Translations under genes and position numbers: made by a program | From: an uncultured Clostridia bacterium | GTDB lineage: Bacteria > Bacillota > Clostridia > Oscillospirales > Ruminococcaceae | Direction: 5' to 3' | Assembly: GCA_937891895.1 (NCBI GenBank) | Contig: CALATN010000042.1 | Span: 1 to 49,639, forward strand | Length of the DNA: 49,639 bases | The notes under the pieces: model-generated | Database searches by the model: none | The model's input: only the letters and a program-made list of their open reading frames with translations | Told to the model about the DNA's origin: nothing | In this document: positions 1 through 7,633 of the stretch, one piece after another | How the letters are laid out: the number at the start of each line of letters is the position of its first letter | How positions within the stretch are numbered: position 1 is the first letter of the stretch

Positions 1-1192
1 GAATAAGTCTTCCCTTGAAATCGTTTGCAACATCAATATGAATGCCAGAATCAATTCCCGGAGAACCCGCTGCCGTTACTTCACCGCTGCCTTTTTTACC
101 AATAAGTACACATTTGTACTCTTCTTTTTCAAGTCTGTCAAGCAACACTCTTTCGTTCTTTTCTGCTGTATAGATACGACGTTTTTTTCCGTCCTCTCGT
201 TCCTGACGGTATAGCTTAATTTCCTGTCTTATTTCATAAGGAATTGCTTCAACAGGAACAGCTGATGGTCTTGCTGTATAGTATCCCTGCACAAGGTCGG
301 CACCAAGATGAATGACCGTCTGAAGTTCTTCTGTTGTTTCTACACCTTCTGCAAGAGCAAGTATTCCGTTTTCGTGACAGAAATCTATTATTTCACGCAC
401 GAAATAACGCTTCTTACTATTGTTATGTATGTCACTGAGAATAGAACGGTCTATCTTTACAAAATCAGGCATATATCTGAGCAGATTCTGTACGTTTGAA
501 TAACCTGTACCGTAATCGTCGATTGCTGTTCTGATATTGAGGCTGTTGTACATTTCCTTGATTGCGCCGAATTCGCCGTCAGCCATTTCGGACTGCTCAG
601 TCATTTCAACAACAACCCGATCTGAATTCTTTGCAAGAAGCTGTTTTACAAGTGCAAAGTCTGTTTCCGAAAGCTTTACACTCGGTATACTGTTGATGAA
701 AACAGGACGATTGAACAGCATCTCCGTTTCTCCGCCTATTAAATTAAGGATATTGACAAAGGTTGCTCTTTCGATATCATCGAGTCTGTCTGTTATTTCT
801 GCATATTTAATAACGTGATACGGACTTGGGCAAAGACTGCTTCTCGGACGCATAAGTGCTTCATAGGAATATACCGCGCCATCAGATGTGTTCACAATCG
901 GCTGAAAATGGTAATCAAACAAATTTTCATCAATTATTCTTCTGACTTCATCAAGCTCGGCACGCTCCTGCTCTGTATGTAAAACAGTTTCGGAATTTAC
1001 AGCATTTCGCAATGAAATAAGCTCTGTACCTATGCTTCTTGCATCTTCAAGAAGAACAGACATATTGCTGTCATTATCCACATCAAGACTTTCTGCATAT
1101 TCTGCTATGATGCTATTCAGTTCACTTTCATTATTTACCCGCTTTATCTCAGCAAGCAAGCTATGCAGCAATTCAAATTTATTTCCGTTCAT
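1..1192 (-). CDS. EAL-domain cyclic di-GMP phosphodiesterase, 3' end outside window
   Basis: Partial gene: 397 codons are visible and the reading frame is still open at base 1. Residues about 85-312 form an EAL domain with all the signature residues. They are E111 of YEALMRP, the Asn of FINSIPS, the Glu of EMTEQ, the double Asp of DDYGTGYSN, the Lys of VKIDRS, the Glu of AEGVET and Q302 of QGY. By family knowledge this set fits an active enzyme that hydrolyses c-di-GMP to pGpG. The N-terminal ~80 residues are helical and soluble; no GGDEF domain and no membrane segment is seen. After the EAL domain at least 85 more residues follow, with a Gly-rich stretch around KKGSGEVTAAG that is not part of EAL and resembles a beta-helix start. 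The start ATG at 1192 has a GGAGAG ribosome site. It is divergent from the AraC gene. Confidence 0.93.
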   Translation of the reverse strand, partial: MNGNKFELLHSLLAEIKRVNNESELNSIIAEYAESLDVDNDSNMSVLLEDARSIGTELISLRNAVNSETVLHTEQERAELDEVRRIIDENLFDYHFQPIVNTSDGAVYSYEALMRPRSSLCPSPYHVIKYAEITDRLDDIERATFVNILNLIGGETEMLFNRPVFINSIPSVKLSETDFALVKQLLAKNSDRVVVEMTEQSEMADGEFGAIKEMYNSLNIRTAIDDYGTGYSNVQNLLRYMPDFVKIDRSILSDIHNNSKKRYFVREIIDFCHENGILALAEGVETTEELQTVIHLGADLVQGYYTARPSAVPVEAIPYEIRQEIKLYRQEREDGKKRRIYTAEKNERVLLDRLEKEEYKCVLIGKKGSGEVTAAGSPGIDSGIHIDVANDFKGRLI

Positions 1193-1250
1193 TTTTATGC
1201 TCTCCGCTTCGTATAATTACATATTTTTCGTGGGGAGTTATATTTAAATA

Positions 1251-1279
1251 ATTATATCATAACAACTGTAAAAAAGCAA
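1251..1279 (-). promoter_or_regulatory. Sigma-A promoter of the EAL gene
   Basis: On the minus strand TTGCTT (1274-1279) and TATAAT (1251-1256) are separated by 17 bases, about 60 bases before the start codon. Confidence 0.7.
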
Positions 1280-1484
1280 TGTATTTTTCATAAACAAAGC
1301 CCTCAAATAATATATTTTTTCATTGATTTCGTTACCGTGAGAAAAATGCAAAATATTAATTATTTTATTATGATTATGTTATAAAAAGTATCGCTCCGAT
1401 TATTCGTGACGAAGCTGGGGGTTGATTATACATATTTTATTTGTAAGCTTGTCTACATAAGAGAATTACAAAAGCAACAAATAT

Positions 1485-1514
1485 TTGACATTAAAGATAT
1501 AAATATGATATTAT
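1485..1514 (+). promoter_or_regulatory. Sigma-A promoter of the AraC-type gene
   Basis: TTGACA (1485-1490) and TATTAT (1509-1514) with an 18-base spacer lie upstream of the AraC-type gene. Confidence 0.65.
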
Positions 1515-1568
1515 TATTTTAAAATAAATGTTATAGTTAATATGTATAAAATGATGGGAGGGATTGCA

Positions 1569-2306
1569 ATGAATGTAAACAAGAAGCTTTCTCATATTGA
1601 ATTTCTTAATCGTGAATACAACATTTCACACCTCTCCTATGAACGCGAAATGGCTTTTTTCCAAAGCATCAAGGAAGGTAACACAGATGAGGCAAAGCGT
1701 TTGTTCAAGCCCTTCAACAGCGAGGATATGGGTAAGCTGAGTGAAGATAGTCTGCGTAATCTAAAATATCATCTGATTATTACTGTTGCATTTATTACGC
1801 GTTACTGTATTGAGGGCGGTATGGAAATGGAAACCGCTTATAATCTCAGCGATATCTACATACGAAGCATTGACAAGTGCCGCAGTGAACAGGAAATCAA
1901 TCTTCTTCACCGTGAGGTAGTTGATGATTATGCACAGAGAATGAATATTATCCGCAAGCAAAACCGTTACCCAAGAGCAATTACAATATGTCTTGATTAT
2001 ATTTATGACAATCTGCATCACAAAATTACCCTTGAACAGCTTGCAGAGACAGTTGCACTCAGCCCTGCATACTTGTCAAAGCTTTTCCACAAGGAAACAG
2101 GTATGACTGTTTCGGGATACATCACAAAAAAACGTATTGAAGCGGCTGAAAATATGCTTCGATTTTCGGATTATTCCTGTCTCGAAATTTCTGAATACCT
2201 TTGCTTCAGTTCAGAAAGTCACTTCATTCAGGTATTCAAAAGATATACGGGCTACACACCTAAGGTTTACCGTGAAAAATTTTTCAGGACAAAAAGCTCA
2301 AAATAA
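1569..2306 (+). CDS. AraC-family transcriptional regulator
   Basis: A 245-residue DNA-binding regulator. The C-terminal ~100 residues carry two helix-turn-helix motifs of the AraC/XylS type (ITLEQLAETVALSPAYLSKLF and the second helix set ending in HFIQVFKRYTGYTPKVYR). The N-terminal ~140 residues are helical and lack the usual cupin-like sugar pocket, starting with a pattern (YEREMAFFQSIKEGN) common in Firmicutes YesN-like regulators. The start at 1569 is preferred over the ATG at 1542 because GGGAGGG lies 7 bases before it and the upstream codons are poorly placed. It is convergent with the GH5 gene, from which it is separated by a shared terminator. The inducer and targets cannot be read from the sequence; the nearby GH5 gene is the obvious candidate. 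Confidence 0.9.
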   Translation: MNVNKKLSHIEFLNREYNISHLSYEREMAFFQSIKEGNTDEAKRLFKPFNSEDMGKLSEDSLRNLKYHLIITVAFITRYCIEGGMEMETAYNLSDIYIRSIDKCRSEQEINLLHREVVDDYAQRMNIIRKQNRYPRAITICLDYIYDNLHHKITLEQLAETVALSPAYLSKLFHKETGMTVSGYITKKRIEAAENMLRFSDYSCLEISEYLCFSSESHFIQVFKRYTGYTPKVYREKFFRTKSSK

Positions 2307-2311
2307 TATTT

Positions 2312-2353
2312 AACCCCGCCACAGTTTAAAACTGAGACGGGGTTGGTTTTTTA
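2312..2353. terminator. Bidirectional terminator between AraC and GH5 genes
   Basis: An outer AACCCCG / CGGGGTT stem encloses a CAGTTT / AAACTG stem, followed on the plus side by GGTTTTTTAT. On the minus side the stem runs into an AT-rich tail. Confidence 0.8.
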
Positions 2354-2357
2354 TAGA

Positions 2358-4163
2358 TTACGGAGCGTTATATGTAAAATTTACTGTCAGAGTATCTATT
2401 TTTGTGTTGCTGTCAAGAGGCATAATCTGTGCGGAACAGCCTGTTGTGTCGCCGTCAGCTGTTCTCGCTTCCTCAGGCACGCTTGGCACCCACTGGTTAT
2501 AGAGGTTGACTCTTGTACAATTTCCGTCGTCGGAAGCTGTATATTCCTTAGCTGCAAGTGCATACTCCTCGCCATTGACGAGAATACTGTCGATAGTTAT
2601 TGTATAATCTGGGAAAAGTGCTTCACCGTTGTAGATGCCGAGAGCTGAGAAGGCTGTTCCGTAAACACCGCCCAGATCGGTAAAGTCAAGGCTTACTGTA
2701 TATGTACCTGCGCCTGTTACTTCAACGTTTGTAGCCTTTACTCCTGCGGTCATATTTGTCGGGTCATATCTGTCGCCTACGCTGTATGCCACTGCCCAGT
2801 CAGCACTCTGGAACATAATCCACGCTGCTGCCTTGTCATCACTTGGAAGGACAGAAATTCCTGCCATAATATCGTCGCTTGCCTTCTGATATGCTGCGTC
2901 GATACGTTCCTTAGCGGCGGACTTGATTTCTTCTGTTGTTTTATCCTTTTCGTTTTCGTAACGTCTGTCGCTGAAAATTCCTGCGAGGGTTTCGTCTGCC
3001 ATAGTCTGTGTCAGACGCTTATAAAGAGAGTTGCAATCCCAGAGTACAGGACAGAAATCGTAGTAATCACAGTTATCAAGGAAGTTGCTGTAGAACTTGT
3101 CTGTATCAGGCTTTGGTGCACCATCTGTGAGTACGGCATACTCACCGATTACAACGCCATAGCCCTGTTCATTGAACTTACTGAGCATTTCCATAAGCTC
3201 ATTCTGTTCCTTGTAGTCATCCGGTGAACCCCAGTGATTAAGTGCGTCAGAACCGCAGTAATCCCAAGGTGTATAATAGTGAACGGAAAGAAGAAGCTTA
3301 TCCTTTGCTGTATCCTCAGGCATCTTGTAGCGGTCGTCACAGGTCATTGTAATATCTGTATTGTAGCCTGCGATAAGAAGGAAACGGTCAGCATTCTTAC
3401 CGCCTGTTGAACGGATGAGCTTTACAAATTCGCTGTTGATTTCGTACAGCTTTTCGTAGCATTCGTCCTGTGTAAGAATACCCTTTGAGCCTGTGATTTC
3501 CTTGTCGTTGAGGCGATCACCCAGTTCTTCGTTGGCGGATTCGAAAATTACCTTATAGGAATAATCCTTGAAGCGTTCACCAATCTGGCTCCACATTGAC
3601 TTGTAAAGCTCCATACCCTTTTCGCGGACTTCCATATCGGCTGAACCGAACATACCCCACCAGCCGCCGTCCCAGTGGTCGTTGATGATAACATACATAT
3701 CTGCTTCAAGAGCGTAGTTTACCACTTCTTCAACACGTGCCATAAGTCTTTCGTCAATGGTATAATCGCCGCTTTCAAAGTTCATTCCGTTTGTCCATGC
3801 AACAGGAATACGGAGTGTATCAAAGCCTGCTGCCTTCATACCCTGGATGATTTCGGGTGTTGTTTTCGGCTGTCCCCAGCTTGTTTCAAAATTTGTCGGG
3901 TCAGCGCCTCCGAGGTAGCCCTGATGATTGTAGGCTTCGAGGGTATTACCGAGGTTGATTCCGTTACCCATAAGGCCGATAACTTCAAGTGATGTGATGT
4001 TATTGCCCTCAGCTTCGGTTGCTTCCGTTGCTGCTTTAGCTGTTACAGCTGTAGTGTTCTCTGTGCTTGCTGTTTCATTGGTTGCTTCCTTTGAACAGCC
4101 TGTGCAGAGCAACATTGCCGCAGCACATAATATTGACGCAAGTCTGCTTATTGTTTTTCTCAT
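2358..4163 (-). CDS. Lipoprotein GH5 endoglucanase with C-terminal accessory module
   Basis: A 601-residue surface enzyme expected to cut beta-1,4-glucan internally. The start at 4163 is chosen over an upstream in-frame ATG because AAAGGAG precedes it and it begins a signal peptide (lipobox ending at Cys23). A Thr/Ala/Glu-rich linker runs to about residue 60. The GH5 domain (about 65-420) opens with GNGINLGNTLEA, typical of Ruminococcus-type GH5_4 enzymes. The acid/base is E212 in SANEEL and the nucleophile E341 in VIGEYAV. Residues about 445-601 form a beta-rich module unrelated to the catalytic fold; its core GTYTVSLDF...LGIYNGE...YTITIDSI recurs in weaker form at the end of the GH43 protein at 47489-49549. 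No dockerin is present, so anchoring should be by lipid rather than cellulosome. Confidence 0.92.
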   Translation of the reverse strand: MRKTISRLASILCAAAMLLCTGCSKEATNETASTENTTAVTAKAATEATEAEGNNITSLEVIGLMGNGINLGNTLEAYNHQGYLGGADPTNFETSWGQPKTTPEIIQGMKAAGFDTLRIPVAWTNGMNFESGDYTIDERLMARVEEVVNYALEADMYVIINDHWDGGWWGMFGSADMEVREKGMELYKSMWSQIGERFKDYSYKVIFESANEELGDRLNDKEITGSKGILTQDECYEKLYEINSEFVKLIRSTGGKNADRFLLIAGYNTDITMTCDDRYKMPEDTAKDKLLLSVHYYTPWDYCGSDALNHWGSPDDYKEQNELMEMLSKFNEQGYGVVIGEYAVLTDGAPKPDTDKFYSNFLDNCDYYDFCPVLWDCNSLYKRLTQTMADETLAGIFSDRRYENEKDKTTEEIKSAAKERIDAAYQKASDDIMAGISVLPSDDKAAAWIMFQSADWAVAYSVGDRYDPTNMTAGVKATNVEVTGAGTYTVSLDFTDLGGVYGTAFSALGIYNGEALFPDYTITIDSILVNGEEYALAAKEYTASDDGNCTRVNLYNQWVPSVPEEARTADGDTTGCSAQIMPLDSNTKIDTLTVNFTYNAP

Positions 4164-4202
4164 TGTATATACTCCTTTCGCATATGACAAAATTCAAATT
4201 AT

Positions 4203-4231
4203 ATTATAATGGACATTATCAGGAAAATCAA
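4203..4231 (-). promoter_or_regulatory. Sigma-A promoter of the GH5 lipoprotein gene
   Basis: On the minus strand TTGATT (4226-4231) and TATAAT (4203-4208) are 17 bases apart. A near-palindromic AAAACGTATACATTTT (4244-4259) lies just upstream of the -35 and could bind a LacI-type regulator. Confidence 0.7.
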
Positions 4232-4394
4232 TAGTTGACAATGAAAACGTATACATTTTTATCAGATTGTACACTGTGAGGCATAATAAATAGTGCAAAA
4301 GCTATAATCAAATACAAACTGCTTCCTTTCTATAGCATAAAAAAATGCTTATCTGACATAGATTACAGCATCATAAATTTATTTTAAGAAGCAC

Positions 4395-4423
4395 TTGAAA
4401 AGCAAGAACATTTGTGCTATAAT
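4395..4423 (+). promoter_or_regulatory. SOS promoter with LexA box in the spacer
   Basis: TTGAAA (4395-4400) and a perfect TATAAT (4418-4423) are 17 bases apart. The spacer contains GAAC-ATTT-GTGC (4406-4417), one mismatch from the Gram-positive LexA consensus GAAC-N4-GTTC. Placement between -35 and -10 would let LexA block polymerase. It drives the Y-family polymerase and YolD genes. Confidence 0.75.
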
Positions 4424-4452
4424 GAGTTTACTATGCAGAAAGGACTGATACA

Positions 4453-5970
4453 ATGTCTGAAAAATCATATATAGCCATTGACCTGAAGTCCTTTTATGCT
4501 TCGGTTGAATGTGTCGAGCGGGGACTTGACCCACTTGTGGCAAACCTTGTTGTTGCTGACCCGAGCCGCACGGAAAAGACAATCTGCCTTGCGGTTTCCC
4601 CTGCACTTAAAGCTTACGGAATTCCGGGAAGGGCGAGACTTTTCGAGGTTGTACAAAAAGTTAAAGAAGCCAATTTGCAGCGTCAGCGAAAGCTTCGACG
4701 TCAGCTTGATGGCTCGTCAACCGACTCAATTGAGCTTAACAGCAACCCTGCGCTTGCCATTGATTATATTGTTGCGCCGCCGCAGATGGCTCGCTATATG
4801 GAAGTAAGCACGCAGATTTACAACATATATTTACGCTTTATCGCTCACGAAGATATTCACGTTTATTCCATTGATGAAGTATTTATTGACGCTACATCTT
4901 ATCTGAAAACCTATGGAATGACTCCCCGTGAGCTTGCTAAGAAAATTATAGGTGCGGTGCTTGCCGAAACGGGAATTACCGCAACGGCAGGTATAGGCAC
5001 AAATATGTACCTATGCAAGATTGCGATGGATATTGTTGCGAAGAAGATGCCTGCTGACGAGGACGGAGTGAGAATTGCTGAGCTTGATGAGATGAGCTAT
5101 CGTCAGCAATTATGGACGCACCGTCCGCTGACAGATTTCTGGCGTGTAGGCAAGGGTTACGCAAAAAAGCTTGAGGAAAACGGCTTGTACACAATGGGAG
5201 ATATTGCGCGCTGTTCTCTCGGCACTGATTACAACTACTACAATGAAAGCCTGCTCTACAAGCTTTTCGGCATCAACGCTGAGCTTCTCATTGACCACGC
5301 ATGGGGCTGGGAGCCGTGCACGATTGCGGAAATCAAGGCTTACCGTCCCGAAAACAACAGCATAAGCTCGGGACAGGTACTTCAATGTCCTTATGATTTT
5401 GAAAAGGGACGGCTTGTTGTCCGTGAGATGACAGATTTATTGGTGCTTGACCTTGTAGAAAAGGGTCTTGTTACTGACCAGATGGTACTGACGGTGGGAT
5501 ACGATATTGACAATCTTACTGACCCTGACCGCAGGAAAAATTTCAAGGGCACGGTTACTACTGACCATTACGGCAGACAAGTGCCGAAGTCTGCTCACGG
5601 CTCGATAAACATTGGCTTTTACACGTCATCCACAAAGAAAATCACCAAGGCGGTAATGGAGCTTTACGACAGAATTGTTGATGAAAAGCTGTTGGTGAGG
5701 AGGATGTATGTGGTTGCAAATCACGTTATTCCTGAAAATAGTGTACCAAAGGAAGACAATATTCAGCTTGACTTTTTTACGGATTACGAGGAATTGCGGC
5801 AAAAGCAGGAAGCTGAAGCAAAAGGCTTTGCCCGTGAAAAACGTATGCAGAAGGCTTTGCTTGATATAAAGAAAAAGTACGGCAAGAACGCCGTACTGAA
5901 AGGTATGAATTTTGAGGAGGGTGCTACGACTATTGAACGTAATGGACAGGTCGGAGGGCACAAGGCGTAA
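4453..5970 (+). CDS. Y-family (UmuC/UvrX-type) translesion DNA polymerase
   Basis: A 505-residue error-prone polymerase of the class found with YolD in Firmicutes and longer than DinB (about 350-420). The catalytic acidic residues are visible: D10 in AIDLKSFYASVEC and D141-E142 in YSIDEVFID. The helix-hairpin-helix/thumb region follows at about 230-260 and the little-finger domain ends near 420. A Lys/Glu-rich tail follows, containing NIQLDFF at about 440, which resembles a QLxLF-type beta-clamp binding peptide. The promoter carries a LexA-box candidate, so induction by DNA damage is likely. The YolD-like gene follows after 14 bases. The start is supported by AAAGGA ahead of ATG 4453. Confidence 0.93.
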   Translation: MSEKSYIAIDLKSFYASVECVERGLDPLVANLVVADPSRTEKTICLAVSPALKAYGIPGRARLFEVVQKVKEANLQRQRKLRRQLDGSSTDSIELNSNPALAIDYIVAPPQMARYMEVSTQIYNIYLRFIAHEDIHVYSIDEVFIDATSYLKTYGMTPRELAKKIIGAVLAETGITATAGIGTNMYLCKIAMDIVAKKMPADEDGVRIAELDEMSYRQQLWTHRPLTDFWRVGKGYAKKLEENGLYTMGDIARCSLGTDYNYYNESLLYKLFGINAELLIDHAWGWEPCTIAEIKAYRPENNSISSGQVLQCPYDFEKGRLVVREMTDLLVLDLVEKGLVTDQMVLTVGYDIDNLTDPDRRKNFKGTVTTDHYGRQVPKSAHGSINIGFYTSSTKKITKAVMELYDRIVDEKLLVRRMYVVANHVIPENSVPKEDNIQLDFFTDYEELRQKQEAEAKGFAREKRMQKALLDIKKKYGKNAVLKGMNFEEGATTIERNGQVGGHKA

Positions 5971-5984
5971 TTCGGAGGAATTTT

Positions 5985-6398
5985 ATGGACAACGAACACC
6001 GCTATGATGATATTATAAACCTGCCGCATCACATTTCCGCGACACGTCCGCAAATGTCGATGCACGACCGTGCGGCGCAGTTCTCCCCTTTTGCGGCGCT
6101 GACTGGTTATGATGATGCTGTTGAAGAAACGGCACGGCTTACTGACGAACAGTATGAGCTTTCTGAGGACGCACGTAACAGACTTGACGAACAACTGAAG
6201 CTGATTGCTGACAGGATTGATGAACAGCCTGAAATTGAGATTACTTACTTTGTACCTGATGAAAAAAAGAACGGCGGCGCGTATTTTACGTTCAAAGGAA
6301 ATTTGCGCCGTATTGACGAGTATGCAATGGAGCTTGTTTTTGCTGAAGGAACACGGATAAATCTTGATTACATTTCTGATATAAACGTTGCAGAATAA
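5985..6398 (+). CDS. YolD-like protein
   Basis: A 137-residue YolD-family protein. The family signature is visible at residues about 20-45 (RPQMSMHDRAAQFSPFAAL followed by TGYDDA), after which come a helical middle and a beta-rich end (ITYFVPDEKKNGGAYF...RINLDYISDINV). By family knowledge YolD proteins are encoded beside UvrX/UmuC-type polymerases and are thought to modulate them. Here it starts 14 bases after the polymerase stop with a GGAGG site, so the two are cotranscribed from the LexA-box promoter. Confidence 0.9.
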   Translation: MDNEHRYDDIINLPHHISATRPQMSMHDRAAQFSPFAALTGYDDAVEETARLTDEQYELSEDARNRLDEQLKLIADRIDEQPEIEITYFVPDEKKNGGAYFTFKGNLRRIDEYAMELVFAEGTRINLDYISDINVAE

Positions 6399-6404
6399 AA
6401 GCAA

Positions 6405-6440
6405 AGCAGGTGTATGTATCAAATACACCTGCTTGGTTTT
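6405..6440 (+). terminator. Terminator of the polymerase-yolD operon
   Basis: An AGCAGGTGTAT / ATACACCTGCT hairpin with a 7-base loop is followed by TGGTTTTTAT. It abuts the stop codon of the convergent lipoprotein gene and may serve both strands. Confidence 0.88.
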
Positions 6441-7618
6441 TATCCGATAACCTCAAGCTCCATATTGAACTTTATTTCACCGAGGTCATCATATGTATCA
6501 CTGTCACCTACTGTAAAGTAAATCTCAAGCTTATCACCTGCACGAAGCTGTGCATCATCAATGAATAACTCATCAGTCATTGTCTTGCCGCTTCCGATTT
6601 CAATGAACGCTGTAAACTTATCAGAGTAATCAACGCCGTTCACAAGAAGCTTTGAACCTGTAAGATAGATGTTTCTGCCTGTATTGTTTGCAAGCTCACA
6701 TTCTGCTGTTGTAATAACGTCACCGTTTTTAACGCTTGTGATGTTAAGGTACACGCTTCCGTCTGTATTTTCATATGACTGGAGATTATCATCCTTCTTT
6801 GAAGATGTTGTTGCAGTTGTTTCAGCACCGTTTATAGCAGTACCTACATTAAAGGATGGAACGGTCATTTTGCCTACATCCTGACCCATTTGTCTGAGTG
6901 CCGGAATAATAAGATAGTAGCCGCTTTCTTCGGAGCCTGCAACAAACGGTACAAGCACGGGAATACCTTCATCTGTCATTTTTCCGAATGCCCAGTATTC
7001 AACTTCATAATCCTTTGAACAATATGGAAGAACATCTTCAAGGGTGCTGTTGTCGGACTCGCCGAAGGCAAGGAAATAAAAACCGTCATCACGTACAACT
7101 GTTGTCATAAACATTCCGTCAACGTCACCTGCTGATGCAGCATTCTGAATTTTCAATCTATAAACTACCTTACCATTGTCTGCATTATTGAGCATTGTTT
7201 CCTTTGAAAGCTCAACTTCCTTCATTCCTACATCAAGGATACTGTCGGTAATGTCCTGCGGGTCATTTGTTATATAACCGTCACCAGATTTGGAGTTGCT
7301 GATGAAATTCCAGTCGCTTGCCTTATTGAAAGCACCGCCTTCATCGGACTTGCTTTCAGTTGTAACAGCTTCAGTTTCAACCTCTGTTTCAATTTCAGGC
7401 TCAGTTTCTGCAACGGTTGTTTCTGCTGTTGTTTCTGCTGTTGTTTCTGCTGTTGTAGCTTCCGTTTCAGCAGTTGTTTCTTCAGGCTCTTTTTCTGTTG
7501 TAACCTCGGTTACAGTGGTCGTTGCTTCAGTTACTCCGCCGTCTTTTTCTTCCTTTTCACATCCTGAAAGAAGCATTGCTGCCGCTGTTAATACTGCAAT
7601 AATAATTTTCTTGTTCAT
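6440..7618 (-). CDS. Thr/Glu-rich linker lipoprotein of unknown function
   Basis: A 392-residue predicted lipoprotein: signal peptide with lipobox LLSGC (Cys20), then a low-complexity linker to about residue 90 built of ATTAE/TTAETT units. A ~150-residue beta-rich domain follows, then a second linker and a C-terminal ~110-residue beta-sandwich-like domain (GSVYLNITSVKNGD...AECELANNTGRNIYL). I recognise no catalytic motif and no named family. It begins 15 bases after the transglutaminase-like lipoprotein, with a GGAGG site, so the two are one operon. That operon is preceded by a promoter matching the one upstream of the neighbouring ECF sigma gene, suggesting a cell-envelope role (inference). 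Confidence 0.88.
   Translation of the reverse strand: MNKKIIIAVLTAAAMLLSGCEKEEKDGGVTEATTTVTEVTTEKEPEETTAETEATTAETTAETTAETTVAETEPEIETEVETEAVTTESKSDEGGAFNKASDWNFISNSKSGDGYITNDPQDITDSILDVGMKEVELSKETMLNNADNGKVVYRLKIQNAASAGDVDGMFMTTVVRDDGFYFLAFGESDNSTLEDVLPYCSKDYEVEYWAFGKMTDEGIPVLVPFVAGSEESGYYLIIPALRQMGQDVGKMTVPSFNVGTAINGAETTATTSSKKDDNLQSYENTDGSVYLNITSVKNGDVITTAECELANNTGRNIYLTGSKLLVNGVDYSDKFTAFIEIGSGKTMTDELFIDDAQLRAGDKLEIYFTVGDSDTYDDLGEIKFNMELEVIG
7416..7456 (-). repeat. 12-base tandem repeat encoding TTAE linker
   Basis: Three full copies and part of a fourth of GTTGTTTCTGCT (plus-strand reading) encode the Thr-Thr-Ala-Glu repeats of the lipoprotein linker. Copy number could vary between strains. 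Confidence 0.85.
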
Positions 7619-7633
7619 TGTTTTATCCTCCGT

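Larger units (their letters stand above)
1193..1568. other. Divergent intergenic region between EAL and AraC genes
   Basis: This AT-rich stretch of about 375 bases holds the two divergent promoters described separately. Apart from these I see no small ORF with a ribosome site, no strong hairpin and no RNA gene. Confidence 0.6.

Noticed and set aside
5784..6428. 214-residue minus-strand ORF opposite yolD
   Set aside because: Antisense to two real genes, crosses the operon terminator and lacks a ribosome site.
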